Part shown: one piece after another, positions 35,230-43,816 of the stretch
Numbering within the stretch: position 1 is the stretch's first letter
Layout: the number at the start of each line of letters is the position of its first letter
Assembly (NCBI GenBank): GCA_035518715.1
Contig: DATIXJ010000043.1
Location: 62,001-126,000, forward strand
DNA: 64,000 nucleotides
Origin: DATIXJ01 sp035518715
GTDB lineage: Bacteria > Bacteroidota > Ignavibacteria > UBA10030 > SZUA-254
Direction of reading: 5' to 3'
Translations under genes and position numbers: made by a program
Notes under the pieces: model-generated
What the model was told of the DNA's origin: nothing
The model's database searches: none
Seen by the model: only the letters and a program-made list of their open reading frames with translations

Positions 35230-35892
35230 TCATTGACGATGGAAATCCCGAACATGAATCGCTTCCGCCACCTTCCGGCTGAGAAAGTGTTCCTTTCTTC
35301 CATCCTTCACGGTCACAGAGCCATCATATGCCAGGACGTTTGTAATTGCGAGCTTCTGCCCCAGCCGAAGGCCCAGAGATGACAGATGTTTCAGGATTTC
35401 CTGTTCATCATCTACCTGCACAATGACGACCGATTCACCCGGTACACACACCGAAAGAGTGCGGTGCAGCATTCCGGGGACTTCACCCTGAGCAGACGGA
35501 ATCGGGTCGCCGTGAGGGTCGAATTTCGGATGGCCAAGCGCTTTGTCAAGACGCCGTTCCATCGATGCCGAGGTGACATGCTCGAGATGTTCTGCCTCGT
35601 CGTGAATCTCGTCCCAGCGGTAGTCAAGATACCTCACGAGAAACATCTCCCAGAGACGATGGCGACGGAGCATCTGCAAGGCAAGCTTGGTGCCGGACCG
35701 CGTGAGCACGACGCCCTTGTACGGGGTATACACGATGAGTTTCTTGCCGGAAAGCTTTTTCAGCATTCCCGTGACCGATCCATCTTCGATCTTCAGATGC
35801 CGGGCAAGCGAGGATGTGGAGACCCCTTTGCCGGTTGCCTGAAGTTTGTAGATCCCTTTGATGTAATCTTCCGTAGACTGGTTCTTGGCCAT
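35230..35892 (-). CDS. mntR: DtxR/MntR-family metal-dependent repressor
   Basis: A 220-aa iron/manganese-dependent transcription regulator. Residues about 1-65 are the winged helix (STEDYIKGIYKLQATGKGVS, SSLARHLKIEDGSVTGMLKKL). About 66-145 is the dimerisation/metal domain (RHRLWEMFLVRYLDYRWDEIHDEAEHLEHVTS) with its His and Glu ligands. About 150-220 is a FeoA/SH3-like C-terminal domain. I prefer the ATG at 35892; the GTG at 35913 would put the palindromic operator inside the gene. The operator and promoter just upstream imply autoregulation. The next genes, mntH and uspA, probably form its operon. Confidence 0.93.
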   Translation of the reverse strand: MAKNQSTEDYIKGIYKLQATGKGVSTSSLARHLKIEDGSVTGMLKKLSGKKLIVYTPYKGVVLTRSGTKLALQMLRRHRLWEMFLVRYLDYRWDEIHDEAEHLEHVTSASMERRLDKALGHPKFDPHGDPIPSAQGEVPGMLHRTLSVCVPGESVVIVQVDDEQEILKHLSSLGLRLGQKLAITNVLAYDGSVTVKDGRKEHFLSRKVAEAIHVRDFHRQ

Positions 35893-35902
35893 ACCGCTGT
35901 AT

Positions 35903-35918
35903 TTTAGGTACACCTAAA
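35903..35918. promoter_or_regulatory. palindromic DtxR/MntR-type operator
   Basis: A perfect inverted repeat, TTTAGGT (35903-35909) and ACCTAAA (35912-35918) around two bases, resembles known DtxR/MntR operators, which are built on TTAGGT half-sites. It lies 10-26 bases upstream of the mntR ATG and overlaps the predicted promoter's start region. That fits repression of mntR-mntH-uspA when metal is plentiful. Confidence 0.8.
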
Positions 35919-35945
35919 TATAAATTTATTTATGAAAAAATCAAG
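35919..35945 (-). promoter_or_regulatory. candidate promoter of mntR-mntH-uspA
   Basis: On the minus strand TTGATT (35945-35940) and TATATT begin about 16 bases apart, in a very AT-rich stretch. The operator palindrome starts right at the -10 end, so a bound repressor would block polymerase. Confidence 0.5.
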
Positions 35946-36005
35946 GTGGGGGGCACAACGCCGGGAACAGGTGAACGGAAGGAGAGGGGGGTGACCGGAA
36001 GTTTC

Positions 36006-37277
36006 TTACCGGGCCTTTGCTTCCTGCCTCGCGACGACGGTATTGTAGATGAACATGAGGATTGTTGCCAGCACCCCGACGCCGATAAGTGCAATCCAGA
36101 CCATCTTCGGGCTGCCCGTCGCACGGGCATTTTGATAGAGCCAGCCACCAAGCGGATCGCCAACAAACCGCGCAATCGCAATCGGAAGGAACGCGTAGCC
36201 CTGAAAAAGTCCCTGCTGTCCCGGCGGGGCGATTTCGGAAATATATTCATAATACCGCGGCGCCTGGATCATTTCACCGATCGAAAATGCGACTATGCCC
36301 GCGGCAATAGTCGGAATGCTCGGCGCGATCCCGATGATCACCCAGATAAGCGCCGATACGCCGAACCCCACGAGTATCGCATTGCGTGTGTGAATCTTCT
36401 TGGTAAACCAGTTTACCGGGATCTGGAGAAGGATGATCGCCCCGGCTCCCGCCCACGATTGGATGATTTCATACGGAGCGTTCTTATCGATAAAATCAGT
36501 GATATAGTATGGGATGATAATGTATTCCTGCCAGAAGATGATCCAGTAGAGAGAATAGATCAGAAGAAGAATCATGAACTTCACATTCCCCAGCACCACA
36601 AACAGATTGGCAATTTTCTTCCCGAGAGATTCGGTGACTTCGGTGCCCTCCTTTTTGACATCCCTGTACAGGAGGAGATTTACCACGAGCATGGCAAGGC
36701 AGGCGAGTGATGAGACGAGGTAGACAAACTGGTTTCCCACGCTGTCGCGCACAAAATACGCGATCGTCGGACCGATCATCGCACCGACATTCACCAGCCA
36801 GTAATAAATGGCGTACCCGAGAGATTTCGTCTCCTCGGTTGAGGTAACAGCGACAGTTCCCAGGACGGAAGGTTTGATGAACGATCCGCCAAACGCGGTA
36901 AAGACCAGAAATACCAGGACAAGCCAGTAATGATCGAGCCCGCCGTACAGGCCGGCAAAGGCATTCATGCCAACAGATCCAATGAGAAAATAGCCGAAGG
37001 CCAGAATAGTGAACGCAATACTGAATGCCCTGCGAAACCCCCACTTGTCGGCAAGCGTGCCGCCCAGAATCGGGAACAGATAGAGGAGTCCGCCGAACAT
37101 GCCCGAAAGCTGGCCCGCATGTGCCTCGTCGAAGCCGAGCCGGTTCCGCATGTAAATCATGAATACAATCTGCTGACCGTAGTATGCAAGCCGCTCGAAG
37201 AGTTCCATGACGTTCGCAACCCAGAACGATCGGTGAAAACCTTTCCTCACGTTTTCCAGCCCGGTCTTCAGTGACAT
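36006..37277 (-). CDS. MFS transporter of the POT (proton-dependent oligopeptide) type
   Basis: A 423-aa inner-membrane transporter with about twelve hydrophobic segments. The first helix carries the POT signature ExxERxxYY (Glu25, Glu28, Arg29, Tyr32-Tyr33 in MELFERLAYYG), used for proton coupling in di- and tripeptide importers. GGTLADKWGFRRAF is the MFS loop motif. Overall similarity to classical POT proteins seems partial, because it is shorter than the usual 450-500 aa, so the substrate may differ. The gene is divergent from the GTP-PEPCK gene across a 229-base gap. A peptide importer there would fit feeding amino acids to gluconeogenesis, which is an inference. Confidence 0.8.
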   Translation of the reverse strand: MSLKTGLENVRKGFHRSFWVANVMELFERLAYYGQQIVFMIYMRNRLGFDEAHAGQLSGMFGGLLYLFPILGGTLADKWGFRRAFSIAFTILAFGYFLIGSVGMNAFAGLYGGLDHYWLVLVFLVFTAFGGSFIKPSVLGTVAVTSTEETKSLGYAIYYWLVNVGAMIGPTIAYFVRDSVGNQFVYLVSSLACLAMLVVNLLLYRDVKKEGTEVTESLGKKIANLFVVLGNVKFMILLLIYSLYWIIFWQEYIIIPYYITDFIDKNAPYEIIQSWAGAGAIILLQIPVNWFTKKIHTRNAILVGFGVSALIWVIIGIAPSIPTIAAGIVAFSIGEMIQAPRYYEYISEIAPPGQQGLFQGYAFLPIAIARFVGDPLGGWLYQNARATGSPKMVWIALIGVGVLATILMFIYNTVVARQEAKAR

Positions 37278-37411
37278 GAACTACTCCTTTGTGTTGATGA
37301 CGAACACCATCTCATTCCAAAACACGAAAAAGTAGCGAAATGAGCCGAGAGAATCAAGACATATCAAGCCGGAAAGAGAACTCATGGCCCTCATCTCTGC
37401 GATCTGCGTCA

Positions 37412-37440
37412 TTGAACCTCAATCGATTTTTCGTTATCTT
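37412..37440 (+). promoter_or_regulatory. candidate promoter for the pckG operon
   Basis: TTGAAC (37412-37417), a 17-base spacer and TATCTT (37435-37440) fit a sigma-70-like promoter 67 bases before the pckG ATG. I see nothing else definite in the gap 37278-37506. Confidence 0.4.
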
Positions 37441-37506
37441 AAAATGCATTTTTGTTGAGATTTCAATCATTTTTCATCAGTTCCTTGCATAAGTAAGGAT
37501 GGAAGC

Positions 37507-39342
37507 ATGGCATTGCAGCAGGATATCACCAACCGGAAACTCCAGTTGTGGGTCCGGGATATGGAAACCTTGTGTCAGCCGGACACCGTCCAGTGGTGCG
37601 ACGGCTCCGACGAGGAATACCGGTGCTTGTGTGAACAACTCGTTTCCACGGGGACGTTCACCCGGCTAAATTCGCAGAAGCGTCCCAACAGCTTTCTTTG
37701 CCGGTCAGATCCCGGAGATGTTGCCCGTGTGGAAGACCGCACATTCATCTGCAGCATCCGGAAGGAAGATGCCGGACCGACAAATAACTGGGTGCATCCG
37801 AAGGAGATGAAGGAAACGCTGCTGAAGCTTTTCCGCGGCTGTATGCGGGGAAGAACGATGTACATCATTCCGTTCAGCATGGGACCGCTCGGGTCTCCGA
37901 TTGCACACATCGGCATACAGGTCACCGACTCTCCGTACGTCGTCGTCAGCATGAAGATCATGACCCGGATGGGAAAACAGGCGCTCGAAGTTCTTGGCAA
38001 CGGTGAATTCGTTCCGTGCCTGCATTCAGTCGGAATGCCACTCCTCCCCGGCCAAAACGATGTTCCCTGGCCGTGCAACAAGGATCACAAATACATCGTT
38101 CATTTTCCGGAAGAGCGGACAATCTGGTCGTACGGGAGCGGGTACGGCGGCAATGCTCTTCTTGGGAAGAAGTGTTTTGCCCTCCGCATCGCATCATCCA
38201 TGGCACGTGAAGAAGGCTGGCTCGCCGAGCACATGCTTATACTCGGAGTTCAATCTCCTGACGGAGAAAAGACGTACGTCGCCGCGGCGTTTCCAAGCGC
38301 CTGCGGAAAGACCAACCTCGCCATGCTCATCCCTCCGAAAGCACTCAAAGGATGGAACGTCACGACAGTCGGCGATGATATCGCCTGGATCAAGCCAGGA
38401 TCCGATGGGCGTCTGTACGCGATTAATCCTGAAGCCGGGTATTTCGGCGTTGCTCCCGGAACCTCGGAGAAGACAAATCCCAACGTGATGAAGTGCATCA
38501 GCCGGAACACGATTTTTACCAACGTGGCACTCACGCCCGACGGAGATGTCTGGTGGGAAGGACTGACGGAAACGCCGCCGCCGAAACTGACCGACTGGCG
38601 CGGCGAGGAGTGGACGCCGGCCCTGGGAAAAGTGGCGGCACATCCGAACGCGAGATTCACAACCCCGGCACATCAGAACCCGATCATCGATCCATCGTGG
38701 GAAGAGCCGCTTGGCGTGCCAATTGATGCACTGATCTTCGGCGGAAGAAGAAGCGGGACTGTGCCTCTGGTCTACCAGGCCGATAATTGGAATTTTGGCG
38801 TCTACATCGCAGCGACGATGGGTTCGGAGACGACCGCAGCTGCTACCGGTGAAGTCGGAAAAGTCCGGCGTGACCCCATGGCTATGCTCCCGTTCTGCGG
38901 ATATCACATGGCGGATTATCTTAATCACTGGCTGCAGTTCGGCAGAAATCTTCCGAATCCGCCGCGTATCTTTGCCGTCAACTGGTTCCGCAAGGACGAG
39001 CGCGGAAAATTTCTCTGGCCCGGTTACAGCGAGAACATGCGTGTCCTGAAATGGATCGTAGAGAGAACCCGTGGCCGCGGTTATGGGGTCGAGCGACCGC
39101 TCGGCTGGATGCCGCGGTATGAGGATATTTCCTGGGAAGGATTGGAAGAGTTTACGCCGGAAAGATTTCAAAAGATCATGTCGGTGAAGAATGACGAGTG
39201 GAAGAACGAGATCCTCTCCCAGCAGGAGCTTTTTTCAAAACTTTATGACAAACTGCCAAAAGAATTCATTTTTATGCGCGAGCTGATCCTCTCCAGCATC
39301 TGGCGTTCACCCGAACACGGAGAACTCGCACAGGAACGATAA
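37507..39342 (+). CDS. pckG: phosphoenolpyruvate carboxykinase (GTP)
   Basis: GTP-dependent PEPCK (611 aa, normal family length) converts oxaloacetate to PEP for gluconeogenesis, or runs in reverse for CO2 fixation. The reactive-cysteine P-loop FPSACGKTNLAM (about 261-272) distinguishes it from the ATP enzyme. Other family motifs are VGDDIAWIKPGSDGRLYAINPE, the substrate region YGSGYGGNALLGKKCFALRIA and NWFRKDERGKFLWPGYSENMR. ADH and dehydratase genes follow with gaps of 5 and 4 bases, forming an operon. The ATP-type enzyme is also present at 45982, which is unusual. Confidence 0.97.
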   Translation: MALQQDITNRKLQLWVRDMETLCQPDTVQWCDGSDEEYRCLCEQLVSTGTFTRLNSQKRPNSFLCRSDPGDVARVEDRTFICSIRKEDAGPTNNWVHPKEMKETLLKLFRGCMRGRTMYIIPFSMGPLGSPIAHIGIQVTDSPYVVVSMKIMTRMGKQALEVLGNGEFVPCLHSVGMPLLPGQNDVPWPCNKDHKYIVHFPEERTIWSYGSGYGGNALLGKKCFALRIASSMAREEGWLAEHMLILGVQSPDGEKTYVAAAFPSACGKTNLAMLIPPKALKGWNVTTVGDDIAWIKPGSDGRLYAINPEAGYFGVAPGTSEKTNPNVMKCISRNTIFTNVALTPDGDVWWEGLTETPPPKLTDWRGEEWTPALGKVAAHPNARFTTPAHQNPIIDPSWEEPLGVPIDALIFGGRRSGTVPLVYQADNWNFGVYIAATMGSETTAAATGEVGKVRRDPMAMLPFCGYHMADYLNHWLQFGRNLPNPPRIFAVNWFRKDERGKFLWPGYSENMRVLKWIVERTRGRGYGVERPLGWMPRYEDISWEGLEEFTPERFQKIMSVKNDEWKNEILSQQELFSKLYDKLPKEFIFMRELILSSIWRSPEHGELAQER

Positions 39343-39347
39343 GCATT

Positions 39348-40388
39348 ATGAACGCAGTTCGGTTTCATGCCTTCGGCGGACCCGAGGTATTGCAATACGA
39401 AGAGGCGCCAGATCCCAAGCCGGGGCCCAATGATGTCCTTCTGGAGCTCAAAGCTGCAGCGCTCAATCATCTCGACATCTGGGTACGAAGCGGTGCCCGC
39501 GAGAAGAATATTCCGCTGCCACACATTCCCGGTTCGGACGGCGCGGGAATTATCCTGGGGACCGGCTCCGAAGTCAAAACGTATAAACCGGGAGACCGCG
39601 TTCTCATCTCACCCGGACTTTCCTGCGGCCACTGTGCCGCCTGCCTGCAGGGGCGGGACAATCTCTGCCGCGAATATCGCGTCCTTGGCACGAAAGAAAA
39701 TGGAACGTATGCTGAAAGAATCTCACTTCCAGCGGTGAACGTTCTTCCCATACCAGACGGTCTGGATTTTCCCGATGCAGCAGCCGTTCCTCTCGTTTTT
39801 CTCACAGCGTGGCACATGCTGGTCACACTTGCCCGGATTACGGCAGGCGAGACAGTCCTGGTTCACGGGGCAGGAAGCGGTGTCGGGTCGGCTGCAATTC
39901 AGATTGCCAAGATACTCGGTGCGCGCGTCATCACCACCGCCGGCTCTCCGGAAAAACTCTCAAAGGCAAAATTACGGGGTGCCGATGAATTGATCGACTA
40001 CCGTGAGAAAGATTTTGCCGAAGAGGTGCGGCGCTTGACCGAAAAGCGCGGCGTCGATGTGGTCTTTGAGCACGTCGGCGGAAAGGTTTTCGAAAAGAGT
40101 GTTACGGTTCTCGCAAAAGGAGGCAGACTCGTGACATGCGGCGCAACGTCGGAATTCATGGCGTCACTGGATATCCGATACGTCTACTCGCGTCATCAAA
40201 CCCTCTTCGGTTCGTGGATGGGCGGAAAAGCCGAATTGATCCAAGTTCTGAAATTTTTCGACGGCGGCCCAACCAGCCGAAAACTCCACCCGGTGATCGA
40301 CAGCGTTCATCCGTTGAGCAAAGCCGCCGAAGCACATCAGCGTATGGAAGAACGCAAAAACTTCGGCAAAATCGTTCTCACGATGTAG
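39348..40388 (+). CDS. zinc-binding medium-chain dehydrogenase/reductase
   Basis: A 346-aa NAD(P)H-dependent MDR-family enzyme. The GroES-like N-domain has DVLLELKAAALNHLDIWVRSG, where classical alcohol dehydrogenases have the catalytic-zinc Cys, so catalytic zinc is doubtful. The structural-zinc lobe is intact (CGHCAACLQGRDNLC, about 93-107). The nucleotide-binding motif is VHGAGSGVGSAAIQIAK (about 169-185). This mix resembles quinone-oxidoreductase-like and crotonyl/enoyl-reductase-like members. It is the second gene of the pckG operon, 5 bases after pckG. Its substrate cannot be read from sequence. Confidence 0.88.
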   Translation: MNAVRFHAFGGPEVLQYEEAPDPKPGPNDVLLELKAAALNHLDIWVRSGAREKNIPLPHIPGSDGAGIILGTGSEVKTYKPGDRVLISPGLSCGHCAACLQGRDNLCREYRVLGTKENGTYAERISLPAVNVLPIPDGLDFPDAAAVPLVFLTAWHMLVTLARITAGETVLVHGAGSGVGSAAIQIAKILGARVITTAGSPEKLSKAKLRGADELIDYREKDFAEEVRRLTEKRGVDVVFEHVGGKVFEKSVTVLAKGGRLVTCGATSEFMASLDIRYVYSRHQTLFGSWMGGKAELIQVLKFFDGGPTSRKLHPVIDSVHPLSKAAEAHQRMEERKNFGKIVLTM

Positions 40389-40392
40389 CACC

Positions 40393-41373
40393 GTGGTTAC
40401 ACTTCAGGATATCGAGAACGCGTACGCTACACTCAAACCGGTCGTTCACAAGACCCCGCTTCTCTCATCCCGCACATTGAACGACCTCCTGCACAACGAG
40501 GTCTGGTTTAAGGGAGAGAACTTTCAGCGCATCGGTGCCTTCAAGATCCGCGGAGCGTACAATAAGATCTCATCCCTCTCCGAAGTCGAGCGCCGGTGCG
40601 GCGTTATTGCGCACTCTTCGGGAAACCACGCGCAGGGAGTCGCCCTGGCCAGCAGACTCTTCGGATTAAAGGCCGTGATCGTCATGCCCCACAATTCGGT
40701 ACGCTCAAAAGTCGAGGCGACCAAAGGATACGGAGCTGAAGTTATATTTTGTGAGGATTCCACCGACGACCGCGAACGCGTGACCGACGAGCTCATAAAG
40801 TCTCACGGCTACACGTTGATTCATCCCTTCAACGACGAGAAGCTCATCGCGGGCCAGGGGACCGTCGGGCTTGAAATATGCCAGGACCTGTCATCCCTCG
40901 ATTATCTCTTCGTGCCGGTAGGTGGTGGCGGGCTCATCTCAGGATGCGCAACGGCGGTGAAGCATGTATTCCCTGGCGTGAAGGTCATCGGCGTGGAAAC
41001 GGAAGGGGCGAATGACGCGTTCCAGACATTTCGTCAAAAACGGATTGTGAAAATACCGTCTGCGTCAACAATCGCCGACGGCATGCGGACCCTCTCGGTC
41101 GGCCCATTGAATTTTGAGATCATCATGAAGTATGTTGATGACATCATCACGGTGACGGATGAGGACGTTCTCACGGCAATGAGATTCTTCTTTGAACGTA
41201 TGAAAGTGGTGGTCGAGCCGACCGGCGCAGTCGCCCCTGCAGCAGTACTCACGGATAAACTTCACCTCAAAGGGAAGAAAATCTGTGGGGTCATCAGTGG
41301 TGGAAATGTCGACGCGGAAGTGTTCCGGTCAATGCTCGCAGGAGTTCGCGGGGAGAAATACGTTTTCCGTTGA
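40393..41373 (+). CDS. threonine/serine dehydratase (catabolic, PLP-dependent)
   Basis: A 326-aa PLP enzyme of the threonine dehydratase / serine racemase group. It would deaminate threonine to 2-oxobutyrate or serine to pyruvate. It starts on GTG at 40393, four bases after the previous stop. The PLP lysine is Lys50 in GAFKIRGAYNK, the substrate loop is SSGNHAQGVA, and the phosphate-binding loop is PVGGGGLISG (about 176-185). There is no C-terminal ACT regulatory domain, so it is not the isoleucine-feedback-regulated biosynthetic type. Its place behind pckG suggests amino-acid catabolism feeding central carbon metabolism. Confidence 0.92.
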   Translation: MVTLQDIENAYATLKPVVHKTPLLSSRTLNDLLHNEVWFKGENFQRIGAFKIRGAYNKISSLSEVERRCGVIAHSSGNHAQGVALASRLFGLKAVIVMPHNSVRSKVEATKGYGAEVIFCEDSTDDRERVTDELIKSHGYTLIHPFNDEKLIAGQGTVGLEICQDLSSLDYLFVPVGGGGLISGCATAVKHVFPGVKVIGVETEGANDAFQTFRQKRIVKIPSASTIADGMRTLSVGPLNFEIIMKYVDDIITVTDEDVLTAMRFFFERMKVVVEPTGAVAPAAVLTDKLHLKGKKICGVISGGNVDAEVFRSMLAGVRGEKYVFR

Positions 41374-41455
41374 CTCGCATCCGGGAATTGTTTAGATTTT
41401 TCCTTCGTTGTACACATCATCATTCACTGTTCTTTTCCACACATTTGGAGGAGTT

Positions 41456-41755
41456 ATGTTCGTCATCCGTGATATCATGTACTGCAAACCCGGCCAGGTT
41501 CGGCCGATGGTCGAAAAGTTTCTGGCGCTCGCCAAGACCATGAAGAAAGAGGGACTCGGACCTATGCGCGTCATGACCGATCTGTCGGCAGAAAAATACT
41601 GGACCGTCGTTTCCGAAATGGAGGTAAAGGATCTTGGGGAATTCACCAACATGTCACGTGAACTCATGAAGAACAAAGATCTGCAAAAGATCATGAAGGG
41701 ATATCACGACCTCATCCAATCGGGTAGGCGCGAGATTTACGTTATGGAAAAATGA
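41456..41755 (+). CDS. small NIPSNAP/ABM-like protein of unknown function
   Basis: A 99-aa protein whose ATG at 41456 follows a strong GGAGGAG site. The pattern FVIRDIMYCKPGQVRPMVEK, then WTVVSEMEVKDLGEF and ending GRREIYVME, resembles dimeric ferredoxin-like alpha/beta barrel proteins (ABM or NIPSNAP type). It is 82 bases after the dehydratase gene and may share its transcript, closed by the terminator at 41765. Function is unknown. Confidence 0.75.
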   Translation: MFVIRDIMYCKPGQVRPMVEKFLALAKTMKKEGLGPMRVMTDLSAEKYWTVVSEMEVKDLGEFTNMSRELMKNKDLQKIMKGYHDLIQSGRREIYVMEK

Positions 41756-41764
41756 AATGAACCG

Positions 41765-41799
41765 GTGTAGTCCGCAACTCCTGCGGACTACACCTTTTT
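41765..41799 (+). terminator. strong intrinsic terminator overlapping the convergent gene's end
   Basis: A perfect 12-bp stem (41765-41776 with 41782-41793) and a 5-base loop are followed by CTTTTTC. It ends the plus-strand transcript. The stop codon of the convergent PLP gene (41788-41790) lies within the right arm, so the hairpin doubles as coding sequence. Confidence 0.92.
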
Positions 41800-42993
41800 C
41801 AATGCCTGCCGGAAGTCATCAATCAGATCCTTCACCCCCTCAACTCCAACTGAAATTCGTACCATCCCCGGCGTGACGCCGTGTTTCTGCAGCTCGGCCT
41901 CGTCCATATTGATGTGCGACGAATAGACCGGGATGCTGACGAGCGTTTCGACCCCTCCCAATGACATCGCGTTGACTGCCACTTTCAGTGAATCGCAAAC
42001 CTTCACAGCGGCTTTCACTCCTCCTTTCACTTCCACCGTCACCATACCGCCAAACCCCGACATCTGTTTTCTCGCAAGGGCATTCTGCGGATGTGACCGA
42101 AGCCCGGGATAGATCACGCGGGAAATTCTCGGGTGCTTTTCGAGGGCACCGGCAAGTGCAACAGCATTATCGTTCTGACGCAGGACCCGGAGCTCGAATG
42201 TTTTCAGACTCCTGTCCAGAAGATACGACATGAACGGATCCGGGGTCGCACCGAGATGTTTTGCAAGATCTTTTGCTTTGCGGATGAATGAATTGTCCCC
42301 CACGAGAACACCTCCGAGTATGTCGGCATGACCGCCCAGATACTTTGTGGCACTTTCCATGATCACGTCCACACCATACTCGAACGGTTTCTGGTTGAGA
42401 CAAGTGGCAAACGTGTTGTCGATGATAATCGTGATCTTCGAACGAAACTCTTTTTCCATCCTCCGTGTAAGCCGGACAAGCTTCTCGATGTCCACGAGCT
42501 GCAGCGTGGGATTTGTCGGAGTCTCAAAATAGACGATCTTCGTCTTCGGCGTGATGAGATAGAGAAGATCGTCGAGCGATCTCGGATCAATGTGCTTCAC
42601 GTGGATGCCGTACTCCGGCAGTGTATCCCGGAAAAAACGGTACGTTCCGCCATACAATGCAGGCGTGCTGACAAGCTCGTCGCCGAGCTTGCAGAGGGCA
42701 AGCACGGCGGTGGAAATTGCCGCCATCCCTGAGGCAAACAATGCCGCAGATTCACCGTTTTCCATCAGCGCAATGCGTTCCTCGACTTCCGTAGTTGTGG
42801 GATTGTGGTACCGCGTGTACACGAGAACATGAGGGTCGCCCTTGGCATACCTGACGGCATCTCCGGAATTCTCGAACCGGTACGTGCTCGTCTGGTAGAT
42901 CGGCGTCGCAACCGGTCCCTTGAACGCATAGAGATGCTTGCCGTGAATAGCTTTCGTGGACAGTGAAAGTCCGTTCGTCTTGATCTTTCTCAT
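41788..42993 (-). CDS. Cys/Met-metabolism PLP enzyme (cystathionine gamma-synthase/lyase family)
   Basis: A 401-aa trans-sulfuration-type enzyme. The ATG at 42993 was chosen because GGGGG lies 4 bases upstream and the conserved N-terminus (STKAIHG, PVATPIYQTSTYRFEN) follows; the frame itself runs upstream into the neighbouring gene. Family motifs are YTRYHNPTTTEVEERIALME, ALFASGMAAISTAVLAL, and the PLP lysine in ESATKYLGGHADILGG. The C-terminal SLGGVETLVSIPVYSSH and GMVRISVGVE are typical. It could be cystathionine gamma-synthase, gamma-lyase or methionine gamma-lyase; sequence alone does not settle which. It follows the SDR gene on the same strand. Confidence 0.93.
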   Translation of the reverse strand: MRKIKTNGLSLSTKAIHGKHLYAFKGPVATPIYQTSTYRFENSGDAVRYAKGDPHVLVYTRYHNPTTTEVEERIALMENGESAALFASGMAAISTAVLALCKLGDELVSTPALYGGTYRFFRDTLPEYGIHVKHIDPRSLDDLLYLITPKTKIVYFETPTNPTLQLVDIEKLVRLTRRMEKEFRSKITIIIDNTFATCLNQKPFEYGVDVIMESATKYLGGHADILGGVLVGDNSFIRKAKDLAKHLGATPDPFMSYLLDRSLKTFELRVLRQNDNAVALAGALEKHPRISRVIYPGLRSHPQNALARKQMSGFGGMVTVEVKGGVKAAVKVCDSLKVAVNAMSLGGVETLVSIPVYSSHINMDEAELQKHGVTPGMVRISVGVEGVKDLIDDFRQALKKV

Positions 42994-43048
42994 GATACCC
43001 CCATGCAGATTATTTCCGGATAAATATTCGATTTCTGAACCGGCATGC

Positions 43049-43816
43049 TCAGCGCGCGCACAGTTGAGCTCTCCCACCGTCAATGCTGAAGCTCCCGCCG
43101 GTTATCCATCCCGCCCGATCCGAGGCGAGGAAGAGAATCAGCTCGGCAACTTCTTCCGGCGTTCCAACACGACCGATGGGATGTGTGCTTTTGCTGTGCT
43201 CGAGAAACTTCGCGTACGCCGGTTCATCCATTCCGCTCGTGCGGTGGAGGTTCGTAACGACCACTCCGGGATCAACCGCGTTCACGCGAACACCTTTCGG
43301 GCCCAGCTCCAGCGCAGCACAGTGCGTCATCTGATCTATGCCCGCCTTGCTGACACAATATGCGAGAACATTTGGAAACGAACGAATACCGGTAACACTC
43401 GAAATGTTGACAATATTTCCTTTCCGTTGAATAATGGAAGGAAGAGCAAGCTGGGTCAACCGGAACGCCGACCGGAGATTGATATCCATCATCGTATCCC
43501 ACTGGTCGAGCGTGGTGTTCTCGATCGTTCCGTTCCCGATGATACCGGCAGCGTTCACGAGAACATCAATACCTCCAAAACGCTCCAGTGTCTTCTCGAT
43601 GACCTTTTTTCTGTCGGGTTCTCGTGTAAGATCGGCAGGAATAATCTCCACTGAGGAGGCATCCAGCCCGGAAGTACCCGATCGCAGTTCCTCACCGCGG
43701 CGTGCGACGACTGCAACGCGTGCCCCGCGGCGTGCGGCCATCAGCGCTGTCGCTTTCCCGATGCCGCTCGTTGCACCTGTCACGATAATGACTTTGTTGT
43801 TAAATTCATTTTCCAT
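43049..43816 (-). CDS. SDR family oxidoreductase with intact catalytic triad
   Basis: A 255-aa classical short-chain dehydrogenase, normal length. The ATG at 43816 begins MENEFNNKVIIVTGATSGIG; the frame is open further upstream but without family similarity. Cofactor motif TGATSGIGKA (13-22), NAAG (88-91), catalytic Ser in NISSVTG (about 137-143) and Tyr153-Lys157 (YCVSK) are all present. The C-terminal WITGGSFSIDGGRAQL is typical of 3-ketoacyl-reductase/glucose-dehydrogenase-like members. Its start overlaps the uracil-DNA glycosylase stop by 11 bases. The substrate is unknown. Confidence 0.93.
   Translation of the reverse strand: MENEFNNKVIIVTGATSGIGKATALMAARRGARVAVVARRGEELRSGTSGLDASSVEIIPADLTREPDRKKVIEKTLERFGGIDVLVNAAGIIGNGTIENTTLDQWDTMMDINLRSAFRLTQLALPSIIQRKGNIVNISSVTGIRSFPNVLAYCVSKAGIDQMTHCAALELGPKGVRVNAVDPGVVVTNLHRTSGMDEPAYAKFLEHSKSTHPIGRVGTPEEVAELILFLASDRAGWITGGSFSIDGGRAQLCAR

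Noticed and set aside
38194..39171. A 325-codon minus-strand open frame
   Set aside because: It is antisense to pckG, whose active-site motifs are intact. Long antisense frames are common in genes with this codon bias.
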